Assembly: GCF_021347895.1 (NCBI RefSeq)
Contig: NC_067114.1
Coordinates: forward strand, 30,525,373-30,589,372
Source: Acanthochromis polyacanthus
Lineage: Eukaryota; Chordata; Actinopteri; Pomacentridae
Length of the DNA stretch: 64,000 nucleotides
Direction of reading: 5' to 3'
Position 1 is the first letter of the stretch, and each line of letters opens with the position of its first letter. Position numbers and translations under genes: made by a program. Positions 19,851 through 33,033 of the stretch are shown here, piece after piece. Under the pieces are notes generated by a model, which did no database searches, was not told the origin of the DNA, and saw only the letters and a program-made list of their open reading frames with translations.

Positions 19851-22800
19851 TTAAGCTGTCATATGGTCCCTGTACAGTCAAATGTACAATAAATCACATT
19901 CACACAAACTAATGACCTGACAGTGGAGCTGTTCCCCTGTGGTCCCTGGAGGTAAAAGCTCCCCGGGCGAGGCCAGCTCCACCTCATCACAGCGACATTT
20001 TAGCCGATCGCTTGCAACTGGCTGATTTAATTTCTAAAAGGATCGCAAACCTAAAGTGAAATTACTGCCGGTACACTATTTCAGCACTTCAGTGTAAGAC
20101 ATTGTCTGCTTCAGCAGCTGCTTCACCATCTGAAGGTGCCAGCAAACAATTGCCAGCACAACAAGCATTCCCAAATTAAAACTGCATTCTGGGGTTGATT
20201 CAGCACTTCTTTACCTCCAACTATGCTTCTATTTTAGTGTCACTACGTGGTGCCAGCGACCCACATTCGCCACTTCAGTGCTGGACAGCGCCACAGGGGA
20301 ACAAACAGCGTATGTAAAGCATTTCATTTTCCATAGGACAGCTCTGTTAGCTGAAACCTACACCCCATATCAGCTCGCTCAGCAGCGGGCCGCTCGACGG
20401 CTCAGCACATTGACAACATTCATGCACTGTGAGCAATCCGGCATTCACCCAGAATGACACCCATCAAAGTACCGGGGCCGGAAGGAAAAAACAACATTTA
20501 GTCCAAAACATGAAGATCAAAATATTTCAAGTTCTTTCACAAGTTTTCTAGAATGGGTTGAACTACTTTTTGCTGTGTCGAGTCGAGTCGAGTCTACAGA
20601 CCTTAACCTACTACTTTAAAATGATTAGTCTGGAAAAAAATGAAGGTGAAGGAAAAGGTCAATTCTGAGATACTTAATCAATTCTCAACTGTGACATTTG
20701 GAGATTCTGCTGATATCCGATATTTTCCGACTTATTTTGGCCGATGCCGATGCCTGTACTGATAAATGCACTTATTTTTTCACCTAACTAAAGATCAGGT
20801 CTCTCCTGTAGTCAATTTAACTTTTAGTGTTGGAAAACGTTTCAGACGACCTTAAATCTTACACAATCTCAAATATTTTCATGAAATATTTGAGAAACTA
20901 AAGTCTTTATGGTGTTTCTAAAGGTGTGGCTGCATTAGACAGACACAAACACAGACAAATGATGTTTTCTGTTTATTTTTACTAACAAAACTAAATTCTA
21001 CCAAAATGACCCGGTACTTAAAGTTTCTTATTTTTAAACAACCAACCAATTTGAAGTTTTTAAAGGCTGTGACTGTACACCTCAGAGTGATTCTTAATGC
21101 AGTAAACATGCAAATGTACGGGGTGTCCAGAAACTTTTTCCACCACTGCATATCTAAGTCACCTTTAATTGCTATGGTCCTACTGACAAAATGCTTTTCA
21201 AATGTACACAAAATAAGAAAACTACTTCAAGTACCATGTAAGAAATGCCACATTTATTTATTTCAAACAAAACTGTGAACTTCCTCCTCCTTTATCAGGC
21301 TCCAATAATGCTCTCTCTGACAACAGCAGGGCATCCAGGGCAAATCTGACCCATTTCACAAGTTGCAAAAGAGCTAACTGTAGTCTATGTTCCTTTGTAC
21401 ACGGCGCTGAGCGTTAGTCAGCGACATACGATCTGCCGTCCACGTTTAATTTGGGCCGATGCCAGCATTTGATTTGAAGCCTTTATTGACTGGATGATGT
21501 GCTGATGGGATTGAAATCAAAAATAAAACTTCTGTAATCTGAAAAGTTCAGCTGTGGACTTCTTGTATTCCATTTCTAAAGGTGACAGAAGGTTTTAATA
21601 AAACGCTGGATGAGTCTCAACCTTCCTTTTAGATGTTAAAAATCAAAGTCTGACAATCACACCGGCTTTAAGTGTGAACCAGCTCACCACTCTGACTGCT
21701 TTACAGTCAGAGATTTGTCACTTTGACTAGTTAAAAAGTGATATTTTTAACACATTTTTTTGTTTCTGTTGTGCTGCCTGTGTTTCTTTGTCCTGTGAAC
21801 AGTAAAGCAGAGGGAAACATTCACTGCTGCTGCTTTCAGGTCCATTCTGCTGGAGAGCATTAAGCACCTGCTCAGCCATGACAAATGAAGTGTGTATGAG
21901 CGCGTACGTGTCCGAGCATGTGACTGATGCAGTCCTTGTGTTGCTGCGGGTTGTTGTTATTTGCTAACAGGACCGTAAGCAGAGCATATGTTGTTGTTAG
22001 CTGTAATGGGCTGTGAGGATACAGCTTTAGAGTACATACCAGCTGCTGAGTCAAGAACAACTTTTCCTATAGAGGAACACGAGAGGGAATCCTGACTGAT
22101 GCTGTTTTGGTCTATTTTGGTTGTGAAGGACAGGCTGACCCTCTGCAGTTTGTTCTAAAGCCTGAAACAACCTCTGTTTCCCCTTAACAGACATGACATC
22201 TTTAGTGATGGTGTGAATGATGACTGCGGTCAAAACCATATGTTTTTATGACACTATGGAGCACTAAAACTCAGCGGGATGCGGCTAGGATGGACATTTA
22301 GGTATATGTGGGGTTTCACTGACCCCACAGAGAAGCATTTACATTCAGAACAACTCTGTGTGAACAATCTGGTGCATGTTAACTGTCTGGTGATCTTTTG
22401 TGTTGCCTCGGCACTGCAGCCCTGATAAGTGACACGTTTAAACCCTAAAGGTGGAGCAGTTGAAAGCTAAAATGTAATTTCTACAGAAGAACGGCAAAAA
22501 GAGTTGAATCTGGGTTATTTACGTTTAGTTTTATCATCCTGTTAGTCATACTTAGTGTGACATTTCTCTGCAGAAATTAGAAAATTAATTAGCGAAAATT
22601 AAAAAGGGGAAGAAACATCGAATTTGATTCTGTTTTATAAGAACTTAAAGTAGTGAAAATCCTGAGAAAAGAACATATGCTGTGTGACATGTCCCTTCAT
22701 TAACATGGACAGAGACTTCATTTGAACTTAGCTCAATCCTGCAGCCAGAAATGCTCAAAGAGCTCAAAATAATCTAAATGTGGATTAATCCACCACTGAA

Positions 22801-22974
22801 AATAGTCCATGACCAATGTGTCATTTCTCACACTTATCAAAAACTTCAAGCCCCGGCTGTTTAAGGAAATTGACGATCATTTTTTTTTTTTTTTTATAAA
22901 TGAAACAATGTGAAAGTCTTTAAAACTCTTTGATTTTCATTGATTTAATCACTAAAAATTCACACATATATATG
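19851..22974. other. gene-free intronic DNA with small repeat fragments
   Basis: A triple GAGTC tandem occurs at 20580-20596. At 20712-20760 and 21452-21466 the GGCCGATGCC motif recurs, typical of a dispersed fish element whose ends I cannot define. The rest is AT-rich unique sequence. Confidence 0.45.
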
Positions 22975-23331
22975 CTACTGTTCAACAGTTTGGGGTCATC
23001 CAGATAATTCCATGTTCTCCATGAAAACTCCCACTTTTATCCATGTGCTAACATAACTGCACAAGGGTTTTCTAACCATCAATGAGCCTTTCAACAGCAT
23101 TAGCTAACACAATGTAGCATTAGAACACAGGAGTGATGGTTGCTGGAAATGTTCCTCTGTACCCCTATGGAGGTATTCCATTAAAAATCAGCTGTTTACA
23201 GCTACAATGGTCATTTACCTCATTAACTATGTCTACACTGGATTTATCATTCATTTATTATCTTCATTGTCCAAAAAATGCTTTTTTTTTCAAAAATAAG
23301 GACAAGCGACCCCAACCTTTAGAATGGCAGT
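22975..23331 (+). mobile_element. mariner/Tc1-like MITE, full-length copy
   Basis: The left end is CTACTGTTCAACAGTTTGGG and the right end, reverse-complemented, is CACTGCCATTCTAAAGGTTG then GGGTCGC, giving an imperfect terminal inverted repeat with the GGGGTC core. About 357 bp, no transposase frame. Confidence 0.75.
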
Positions 23332-24919
23332 GAGGCTTTGTTCCTGAGTGGTTTAAATGTAATTCTACACTGTTTATCCTTTAAAATGTGCTCTCAGTTG
23401 TCATCTCTTTCCACCAGCGCCTCTAACACTTGCAGCAGCTTGAGCACACCAGCTCACCTACTGAAACACTGTAATACCCTACTCTGTTTATAATATTGGC
23501 TCAATTTAGTCACATACCTTCAAGGGTTAGGTTCTAATTTTCCCAAAAAAGAACGACACCAAAACTCCAAACCTGCAAGTTAACAGCATTGGTTCCTTCT
23601 GTTCGTTATATATGAACCCCTAGAAGTCTGAATCTGTGTTTTAGAGACCGTCATCACTACACTGCAGCTTCAAGGTCGACCTTGAATACTCAGCAATGGC
23701 ACTGACTGCTTAGTTCGCTCACGATGTGTCTTCCAGTAATAAAACACCAAATAGACACGTTAACGAGGTAAAGCAAAAAAAAGGATTTTCACTGAAGGGG
23801 ACTCACACTCAGGAGAGAGAAGTCAGAACTGAGAGAATATTGACAGAATTATTATAAAGGGAAGCAATTTTTTCTGTTTGGGGACGATGTGAACGTTTAG
23901 GAAGGACTGCAGCAGCTGCTCGCGGTTTTCTTGAAGCCATAGCTGGTCTCCAGAGAGTAAACACTCCAACACTGAGGAAATAAGGGTGCTTAAACGCAGC
24001 CACTAGAATGAGATCAGCAGCATTTCTCACCTCCCTTTCACACACACTCAAACGCACAGCAGCACGTCACAGCGGATCATCCTGCAGTAATCAGCTGCAT
24101 GTGTACAGGACGGATCCAGGCTCGCTGCACAAGCTGCTGTCAGCGCTCAATTAGCTGCTTCTGCTAATGCATGCACCCCTGCGTTTAGCAGAGCCGCCAT
24201 GCGTTGGTTGACGGTGTTGTTGACCCCCTGCGAGGCGGGAGGACAGTAAAGATCACTCAGAGGTTAAACGCTTTATTTCTTGACATGTCATCAAATAGAG
24301 TACGGTGTCCCTCTTCCTCGCTCTGCACTCTCTCCTCTTACATTCACCCTTCTCCCTCCCTCTCTCTCTGCTGTGATGGGCGACACAGGGAGAAAGAAAG
24401 CACTGTCGCAGCATTATCCTGAAAAGCACAGAGGGGGAAGGGGGACCCTGGTGGATATACTGCCTATAGCGCAACGAAACCACCGGAGAGGGAGGGGGGA
24501 GAGAGAGCAGCGCTAAAGGTTTTTAAAAACAGCAGGAAAAACGTCAGGAGAAGAAAAAAAGAGGGGAAAAGAAGTAAGAGAATCTCATCTTCTGCTTGTT
24601 TTGCTGCAGAGGCTTGAAGATCCTGCAGACGTTCCCAGGCTCCATACCGGCGGTTGGAAGCGATGTACCCGATCCATAAATAAAACTGGCTCAGTCATTG
24701 TTTTTTGGGTGAATCGGTTAATAAATGGGGCCAGTTTCCACCCACTGGCCACCTGTCTCACCTTCACTCTTAAAGGAACAGCAGCTTCTCTGGGTAGCAG
24801 ACTTACAGACCCGGTTACTGGCACTGCCGCCTTACAAATACAGAATATGTGGGGAATAATGCAGAGAAAGCAGTATGTCCAAGGTGACAGAAAATAGATT
24901 AACATTATGCATCATGGGT
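23332..24919. other. gene-free intronic DNA
   Basis: A purine-rich stretch lies at 24480-24580 and a pyrimidine-rich one at 24305-24370. Short frames on both strands here are composition artefacts. Confidence 0.4.
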
Positions 24920-25660
24920 GCCCTTTATTTGAATTTGTCTGAAGAACATTTGGCACCAATGACAGCATCTAAATACCATTCATTGTCAGATGGAAGCTTC
25001 TCTCACTTAAAATCTTAAATATGGAGTTCTTTTTGCAGATTTCAGCTCCCTCCAAAGGGTTTGATTGAGATTTTAGTACTAGATTCATTGGCAAACAGAT
25101 GAAAAATGTTCATCTTTTTCTTTTTAACCAGTCTTTTGTGCTGCTGGACGAGTCCTTTGGTTTGTTACCTTCACCTCTAACCTGATATTCTGACGGTGTG
25201 GAACACATTTAGAAAGCTTTGGAAATCTTTATTATTAGTTTGATGCATTCAGGGCCTCGAGTAACAGAAGAAGAAATCCCCACAGAGAGTCAGAACCTCA
25301 TCATGTTTACTGCAGGTTTGGTGTTCTTGTCCATGCGGGTTTCATTTGGTCACGTCTAAGAAAACTAAAGCACCGCATTCCACAACTTTGGTTTCATCTG
25401 TCCACAGAATACAGACTGCAGTTTATCTATGGAAGTCTTTAACCTTGTCTTTCTGTCCATGAAGCTCTACAGATGTGCTTTGATGGTTGATTTGCATTCA
25501 AGCTTTTCTGAACTATGACCTTGAAATTCAAGTCTGCCAATAACTTTGATCAGGCATAGGAAATGAGATGACAAGAGCATCAGTCTCATGTCTGGATGTT
25601 TAATTTGGCTCAACTGAAGGACCAGAAGACTGTTTTTGACGGGAAATCCCAAAGCTCCTC
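24920..25660 (-). mobile_element. probable decayed Tc1-like transposon
   Basis: Phrases such as TTTGGTTTCATCTGTCCACA (25389-25408) are standard in the antisense of fish Tc1-type elements, and GCAGGTTTGGTGTTCTTGTC (25313-25332) lies in the same degenerate context. No ends or frames survive. Recognition is from memory and tentative. Confidence 0.45.
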
Positions 25661-27182
25661 ATCATGCAGCATGTTCCAGATGTGTTCATTCCAATTGATT
25701 TTAAAGCAGACGGTGTTTAACACAGCTGAGTGAGGCTGAGGGATCGATCGGGTTAATGTGGTCTAGTTTTTGTTCTGCTGTCATTTAGAAGAGCAGGAAG
25801 CAGGAAGAAGCAGTTTCATCATTTATTTGGATTCTATCTGTTGAAGAACTGCTTTTAGTTGATATTTTCTGTTTACTATTTGTAGCTTCATTATTTTAAT
25901 CACACCTGCTCTAACAGGTTTCACCATCATAATTACAGCCATGATGAGCATTTAATCCTTGTTTGTTTTCATTTGCATGTCTGTTCCTTTATATTTCTGT
26001 CTGCTGCTGTCTTTGTAGAAAAAACTAAAAACTTTTAGCCATTTATCACTTGCATTCTGCTAAATATTTATCTACGTGTAAATTACTTTTAGTTGTTTTA
26101 ACCATAAATTACATACTTTTATTTACTATTTCACCTGTTAATGAAAAATTAGTTAATATTTTTATTTCTATATTGGTTTCAAATTCCAACTACTGACCAA
26201 TTTCTGTCTGTCTGCACTTTAATTTTTCATTTTTAGCTAATTATTTGCTCCATTTTATCACTTACTTTTAGCTATTTCAACTATTGATAAATTACTTTTT
26301 AATCCATATATCACAGATTTTTCTGATACTATTTATATTTTTTGTATCTTTTGAGAACAATTTGTTCCAGACATGAAGCAAAATACACAAACTTAGTCTA
26401 AAAAAGCCTTTTATCACTCGTTTTAAGTAAATTATTTGACCTTGTTCTATATTTTTTGCTACAGTTATTTAAGAAATTATTTTTAGCTGTTTGAGAAATA
26501 TATCACAGGATTTTCATTATTATTTCCCCTCTCCATTCTTTATTTCTGAAGTTACTTTTAGCTGTTTCAGAAATTTTCATTACTATTTCCCTTCTCCATA
26601 CTTTACTTCAAGCTAAATATTTCAACCATTTATCGCCTGATCAAGCTGACAATTCCTAATGAAAATCCACACAGTCCTAGCCAGTCAATTAAGGCCTCAT
26701 GGTTACTGAAATTTTGACATTTTACGAGTAGAATGAACGGGCAAATGCTAACGTGTTATTTACTGTTATTAGTTCATTAAATTAAAAGTAATTCTATTAA
26801 CAATAAAGGAAAGGCTCATTTTTATATATCCATTTCATGCCGGGGTTTTATTTACTTGTTTTCGCTTCAAAAATGAAAAGATAATTCAAAAATTTCCACC
26901 AGTGGTGCCCAAACTCTCTGGGTCTTGCTTTGCAGAAATATTTATCTGACATTAGAACCCTCAGCAGTCAGTCCTCACATAACTAGCTGCTAAACGGACT
27001 CACATTAGTAAATTTCCTGCTATTCTGCCATTAGAGACTCTAATATTAGCTGCAGGACCTCAGTTATTCCTCTCTGGCACCACATCACAGCAGAACAGAA
27101 CACTGACGAACCCAAATAACACATGTGCAACCAGGATGCTGAAACCAGGTCGAAATGACACAACAGAGCCACCGAGGACTTT
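25661..27182. other. AT-rich intronic DNA with a degenerate tandem tract
   Basis: From about 26030 to 26640 the text cycles through TTTTAGCTRTTTSARMAAT and TTTCCCYTCTCCATWCTTTA. The clearest duplication is 26483-26553 against 26566-26613. Nothing coding. Confidence 0.55.
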
Positions 27183-27199
27183 GTGTGTGGCCGTACAGT

Positions 27200-27230
<31 letters not shown>

Positions 27231-27240
27231 GCCGTACAGT

Positions 27241-27288
<48 letters not shown>

Positions 27289-27408
27289 CCGTACAGTCAG
27301 TGTGTGTGTGTGTGTGTGTGTGGCCGTACAGTCAGTGTGTGTGTGTGTGTGTGTGTGTGGCCGTACAGTCAGTGTGTGTGTGTGTGTGTGTGTGTGTGGC
27401 CGTACAGT

Positions 27409-27450
<42 letters not shown>

Positions 27451-27496
27451 CCGTACAGTCAGTGTGTGTGTGTGTGTGTGTGTGTGGCCGTACAGT

Positions 27497-27536
<40 letters not shown>

Positions 27537-27543
27537 CCGTACA

Positions 27544-27601
<58 letters not shown>

Positions 27602-27608
27602 CCGTACA

Positions 27609-27655
<47 letters not shown>
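27183..27655 (+). repeat. compound GT minisatellite punctuated by GGCCGTACAGTC
   Basis: Ten copies of GGCCGTACAGTC(A/T)GTG are separated by (GT)n runs of different lengths. The last two carry CTGTG instead of CAGTG. Variants of the spacer recur beyond the array at about 27949 (CCCATACAGTCAG) and 28090 (TCCGTACAGTCGG). The long Cys-Val frames here are not genes. Confidence 0.95.
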
Positions 27656-27656
<1 letters not shown>

Positions 27657-27925
27657 CCATGTTTTTGCTATATTGTGGGGACCAAATGTCCCCACAACTG
27701 TAGGAAAACTGAAAACTATGTCACTTGTGGGGACCTCATTTCGGTCCCCACAAGTTTAAACAGTGTTTTCTTGGCCATGTTGTTGTTACTGAAAAAATTA
27801 AAAGTGCAAAAACGTTTCTTTAGGGTTAGCCATTGTTTTGGTCTGGGTTAAGGTTTGGTTAGGGTTAGGGGTTAGATATGAATGGGAGTCAATGGTAAGT
27901 CCCTACAATGATAGCAAGACACTCA
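27656..27925 (+). repeat. GGGGACC/TTAGGG dispersed repeat embedded in GT tract, copy 1
   Basis: Contains palindromic TGTGGGGACC / GGTCCCCACA motifs, then GTTTTCTTGGCCAT, AAAAGTGCAAAAACGTTT, a telomere-like GGTTAGGGTTAGGGGTTAG and ATGAATGGGAGTC. The same order of blocks occurs in reverse complement at 45863-46136. It is flanked by GT repeats on both sides. Confidence 0.8.
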
Positions 27926-28045
27926 CATGTGTGTGTGTGTGTGTGTGCCCATACAGTCAGTGTGTGTGTGTGAGTGAGTGAGTGAGTGAGTGAGTGAGTG
28001 AGTGAGTGAGTGAGTGAGTGAGTGAGTGAGTGAGTGAGTGAGTGA

Positions 28046-28091
<46 letters not shown>

Positions 28092-28109
28092 GTACAGTCG
28101 GTGTGTGTT
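27926..28109 (+). repeat. (GT)n - (GAGT)n - (GT)n compound microsatellite
   Basis: A short GT run and one CCATACAGTCAG spacer are followed by about 20 GAGT tetranucleotides (27971-28050), then GT to about 28089. Confidence 0.95.
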
Positions 28110-28940
28110 TGTTTCTCATCTTGGGGGACTGGGAATTGCCATCACACCCGCTACGAGGAGGAAGGAACGAGGGACTCCGTGAGAAGAGGAAGGATGAGTG
28201 TGGGAAGGTTCTGCTTACAGAGGAGCACCATTCAGCTGAGACGTCTGCCTGAATGAGGAGAGCTGAGACCTAATCGATCCACGGATACGAGCATGCCAGC
28301 TGCCGGCTCAGCAGGAAAGAAAACGGGAGGAAATAAAAAAGAAGGAGAAGAAGAAGAGGAGGAGGGGCAACGGGAACAGAAATGAGGTGCTGCAGAAAGT
28401 GACCCTCCATCCTTTCCTTCTTTATCTCCTTCTAGTGCTTCTGACTGTGAGTTCAAAGCCCCTCCATCACCAGAAACACCTCCCGTCCTGCCGCTGCCTC
28501 CCCTCTCTCCCCTCTCTCCCTCCTCCTCTGCAGCAGACTACAGCGCAGTCAGCTACTACAGGGACTGCAGTATTACGCTATAGCACAAGCAGAGAGCTGG
28601 GGGGTGGGAGAGGAGGAGGAGGAGGAGAGCACATGGAGGAACAGGAGGAGAGGAGGGGGGACTGAATAGCGATAATAAGCAATCCAGCACTCAGCTCTGG
28701 AATCGTGGTAATAAAGCACCAGAGCTGTCAGCGGTGATGAGAGGAGGAAGGGAGGAGGGGGAGGAGTGTTCAGGCTGGAGTAGCAGAGGAAAGCTCTAAG
28801 AGAAGGTTTAACGGACACATGCACGTTACCTTCTGTCTTCCTGCTCCAACACCCAACATTTCCTGATTCTGCTTCAGACTAGATTCATCCTCATTGGTCC
28901 CCAGTGAGCTAATCAGCTACAAACAAGCACCCACCTGACC
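28110..28940. other. gene-free intronic DNA, purine/pyrimidine-biased
   Basis: GAGGAG-type purine tracts (28320-28375, 28605-28665, 28735-28770) and a CT-rich tract (28490-28535). Short frames follow this bias only. Confidence 0.45.
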
Positions 28941-29010
28941 TGAGCCTACCTGAGCCTACCTGAGCCTACCTGAGCCTACCTGAGCCTACCTGAGCCTACC
29001 TGAGCCTACC
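28941..29010 (+). repeat. 10-bp tandem repeat (TGAGCCTACC)7
   Basis: Seven exact copies plus partial units at both edges. On the minus (kcnc3 sense) strand each unit reads CAGGTAGGCT across the join, a sequence close to a splice donor. Confidence 0.97.
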
Positions 29011-32000
29011 TGAGGCTGCTGCTGCTGTGGTGACCGTCCACCTCCAACCCCATCCTTATGTCACCGCGTTGGCACCAAAACTATTGACTGCAACACTTTC
29101 AAAGTCACCTCAGCTGCCCCAGCCTCTCCTCCCCAACCAGGATTTCCATTTGTCTTTTTAAAAAAAACATTTTTACCATCACCCCACTCTGGGTTGTTCG
29201 ATCACTTATCTGGACAAGTCCAGCTTTGTTTTTTTTTGGTTTTTTGCATGATAAAGCTGCTGGACATCTGCTGTAAGAAGCTGCAGCTGCTTCATCCAAA
29301 CTCTTACTGGAGATATTTTGTTTCTCTTCTTCATTCAGTGGATTTGATATAAACTAGAGGTTCTCTGAGGAACCACACACTCCCTCATATTGCAAACTGC
29401 TGCCACATTTCTGACTACCTGTACACAAGAAGTACATGTGTAGACACATTTCAGTGATGTAACTCGCTGAGAACATCTGGACGCCAGTAGTGGTTTGTTA
29501 TTTTACTTTTTCTCAAGGAAAATGAAAGTCCTCAGAGAAATTACATTCTTCCTGAGAAAATGTTCAATGATTAGTGGTTAGAGATTCTTTTCCTGAAGTA
29601 AATCAGTGCTCAGAATGAGAGGGAAGCCCAAGCAGAAATTAAGAAAAACAATCCAAAACCTGCTGCTGGTAAAGATGCAGCACTTCAGGTGTACACGTTT
29701 TGGACATCATGTATGTAGTAAGGCCAAGTTCACTGGATTTTACTGGACCAGAATCATCCGTCTGTGGGCTAGCTGATCAAGACCAGATAATTCTGCAAGA
29801 CTCAGGAATACACATATCCTGTGTACAGTAGGTAAACTGTTTTTGCAGTTATGCTGTGCTGTGAAATCTAATTACCGGCTGGATTATATTCAGAGGCGAT
29901 GCTTTTTTCTAGATGAATGAAGTGTTGCATTTATGAACTGCACCGGATCAGACAGGAGGTGGTTGGGGTGGATGGATGGCGAACAAAACGCACCGTCCAG
30001 ACTCACATTTGTGGTTTAGCCAACAAAGTACTTCTCTTCTGATTAAGTAACGAAACCAATTCCCACATTTGCACATGATGGTAATCTATCAGCACAAACT
30101 ACTTCCACTGAGCGTGATCTACCTGCATAAAGCAACACCTGCTGTTGGAAAGTGGTATAATTACTTTGATGACCAACAGACTGTAATATGTGGAAGCTGC
30201 ACTTTCTTAAATGTATCGTAAACACAACTTCTTACCATGATAACTATGAATGAGTTTCTATCTGTTGGCAGAAGCCTGTGTCTGTCTTGGATCTACAGTT
30301 TCACATGTGCGGTGGTTAGCAGTGTTTACTGACTCAGTGTGCACACACCTGGTTGTATGTGTGTGTTCGTGTGTGCGTCTCCATCCTAAGTCTCTGAGTC
30401 AATATGCTGTCTCTGGTCTTATAGCAGAGTCCCCAGAAAACAGCCTCAACACACAGTGATCCGGGTCAGCTCTGGTCTCCGTCTCTGCAAATGGCCATGG
30501 ATTTTTAGAGACAATTAAGCAGAGGGAAGCAGCGGGAGACACGGGTGAGAAGAGGAGGACTGACAGCTCAGGAAGAGGAGAGGGATGACAATGATGAGGG
30601 GAAAATGAGTTCAGAGGTAGAGACGCCAGAAACGGAGAGGAGGGGAAAATACAAAGAGGATAATTACAGAAAACAGGAGTACAGCAGAAAGGTGGCGAAG
30701 CAGAGGGAGACTGAATCACTGACTGGAAATATCAGCAGCAAACTGAACTCTGAGAACCCTTGAAATTCTTCATTTCCTTCCTTTTGACTGCCAAGAACTG
30801 ACTGTATTATTTCTTTGAGCAACAAAGTGTTGTTGATGGTATTAATATACCATCAACTCACAATCATGAGCTCAAACCCAGACTTTACAAACAGAAATGA
30901 AGCAGCTAAAATACCAGCAGGAGTATATTTAACACCAGATGAGACCACTTTGTAGTTCTTTACCTGTGTGCTGTAAAGCAAAACAGACAATAAGAGATCC
31001 AAACCAGCTGCACAGAAACTCAGTGAGAATAATAAAATGAAAAACTTCTAACCAGCTTAAGTGATAGCACACCTTTTTTTTTTTTTTTAAACGAATGAAG
31101 CGCTGCATCTTATGAATCGTACCGGATTCAGCTCAACAATCAACAGGAGGAGACTGGACATATAAAACACATGCATCTATCACATCCAGGCGCCACAAAC
31201 AGACTCATCTGTTGACTAAGAAACAGCTCCACATCTGTAAGGCCCAAATTAACAACTTGGGTTTAACAGATAAAAAAATTAATTGCTAATTAGTCGTAGC
31301 TTATTATGTTTAAAATGTTTGCATGTATGGAGGGAAAAAGATCAGTTACAGATTTTAAAAGTAATTATTTAGAGGACATAAATGTTACAGTTTGTTTGTA
31401 CTGGACACACAATCCCATACACTCCCGTGGAACTGTTAGCTGCTCAGAAGTAAAAGCTGAAACTGCACAAATATGACAGAATACTCGAAATGACATTTTG
31501 TTCACTGACGCCTAAAAACTGTGCTAAGAGGTTCTGCAGTGAGTTTAAAAGCCGTACTCTGGCTGGTCTGATCCGTCCCTGAGGACTGAGCCAGGGAAGC
31601 TAACACCAAAATGTTTATGGTAGCCAAAATTAAAACCAGTGAATATCATCAGCTAAGCTAAGAGTCCAACTCCAGCCATCCTTAGCTCTGGACAATCTCC
31701 TGACATGTCTGGTCTTCTGTTGGACCTCATGGACTCAGTGCCCAGAAAAACTGACTCTAAACCTGCCAGAACATCTACATTGTAAATCTCAGGACCTCCA
31801 CAATGAGTCGCCTGAAGATGAGTACTCCACTTTGTATGATTCTGAAAATGGCCACACGGTCCCAAAAGTGTCAGATGAGACATTTGTGGTCAATGTGCTG
31901 GTCTTTCTAACCCCTCCTGACCCCCTGATGCTGCCAGGCTCCAATGCTCGGAGGAGCTAGGGCGGACAAACCTTTCCAACAGTTGCCAGGAGACACAAAC

Positions 32001-32805
32001 TCCTGCTACATGACCATGAACTCAGCTTCTCATCTTCACTTTACAGTTTCTAAGAACTCAACATTTTTGCTGACAGAAAAGAATGTAATAAGAATGTCAT
32101 CAGGGCAGCTGGGTGGTACGGAGGCAACACCTGCACCTCCAGCTTCACGGGATCCTTAAAGGAATTCCTCTAAATAATTCTGTGCAGTAGATCACTGCAG
32201 AGCGTTTCATCCAAACCCGCAGCATCAGACTCCACATACAGAATGACATCTGATGTTTCTGCTGCAGTCTCATTCACCAGAACACTAAAGCAAAAAACCA
32301 AATATTACACACCAGTTCTGATGGACACAGCAGGAGGAGCAGTGTTTATACATCATTACGAACAGTCTCTGCAGGTACAGATGCCATGCCGGCACACAGA
32401 GCAGCTACAGACTGCATGAAGTGAGATTCTGCTGCTGCTCTCAGGATTTTATTCCAGTTCCCCTAGATAGAAATGAAACCAGATGAATTGATGCAGAGCC
32501 ACTGACTTCAAGTTGATTAATTGACTGTGGATCCATTTGCACAAAATATAGACTGATACTGGAGAGAACTGGAGCCTGAATTAGGGTAATTAAATTACGT
32601 TAAAACTGCTCAGTGCTCTGCTGGAGGAATAATTTGGCGCACTGGAGAGAGAGAGAAGCAAGAAGAGAAGGAGAGAGAGGACGATAAGGATGAAATTATG
32701 CGCAAAGACGCAGCAGCAGAATCCTCACACAGCATCAGTGGGAGATTAAAGGGAACGAACAGCAGAGGGACAAAAAACGCATGGAAATGAGAATGAACGA
32801 GGCGC
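29011..32805. other. gene-free intronic DNA
   Basis: Positions 29916-29952 (GAATGAAGTGTTGCATTTAT then GAACTGCACCGGATCAG) and 31094-31132 (GAATGAAGCGCTGCATCTTA then TGAATCGTACCGGATTCAG) are diverged copies of one dispersed repeat. Nothing coding is seen. Confidence 0.45.

Positions 32806-32845
<40 letters not shown>
32806..32845 (+). repeat. (ATCT)n tetranucleotide microsatellite
   Basis: About nine to ten ATCT units roughly 190 bp inside intron 1 from the kcnc3 donor. Confidence 0.95.
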
Positions 32846-33027
32846 CTTTTAAAAAATCTCGCAGCGCAGTGACCTTAGCATCCCTCCAACAGTTTAAGGA
32901 GTAACTTTACGCGCAACAATGCGCAGTGTCCAAAGCGGTGCCAAACACGGATGAGTTGCAGTGCGCGTAAAACAGAGAAGGACAGAAGGAGAGCAGGGTA
33001 CGGAGTGTAGAGTAAACTTGTGCGGAC

Positions 33028-33033
33028 ACTCAC
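33028..33033 (-). other. 5' splice donor of kcnc3 exon 1
   Basis: Read on the minus strand the junction is GCCAGG|GTGAGT, a six-for-six intronic match to the consensus donor. The open frame runs on past it for 52 codons to 32875, but that extension ([12 protein letters not shown]...) bears no resemblance to Kv3 S1. This is why I end the coding exon at 33034. Confidence 0.9.

Noticed and set aside
27136..27851. Three overlapping frames of 182-222 codons rich in Cys-Val.
   Set aside because: They are translations of (GT)n runs in all three frames.
32875..33033. C-terminal extension of the kcnc3 frame beyond the donor.
   Set aside because: It follows a perfect GTGAGT donor and does not resemble Kv3 S1; it is intronic read-through.
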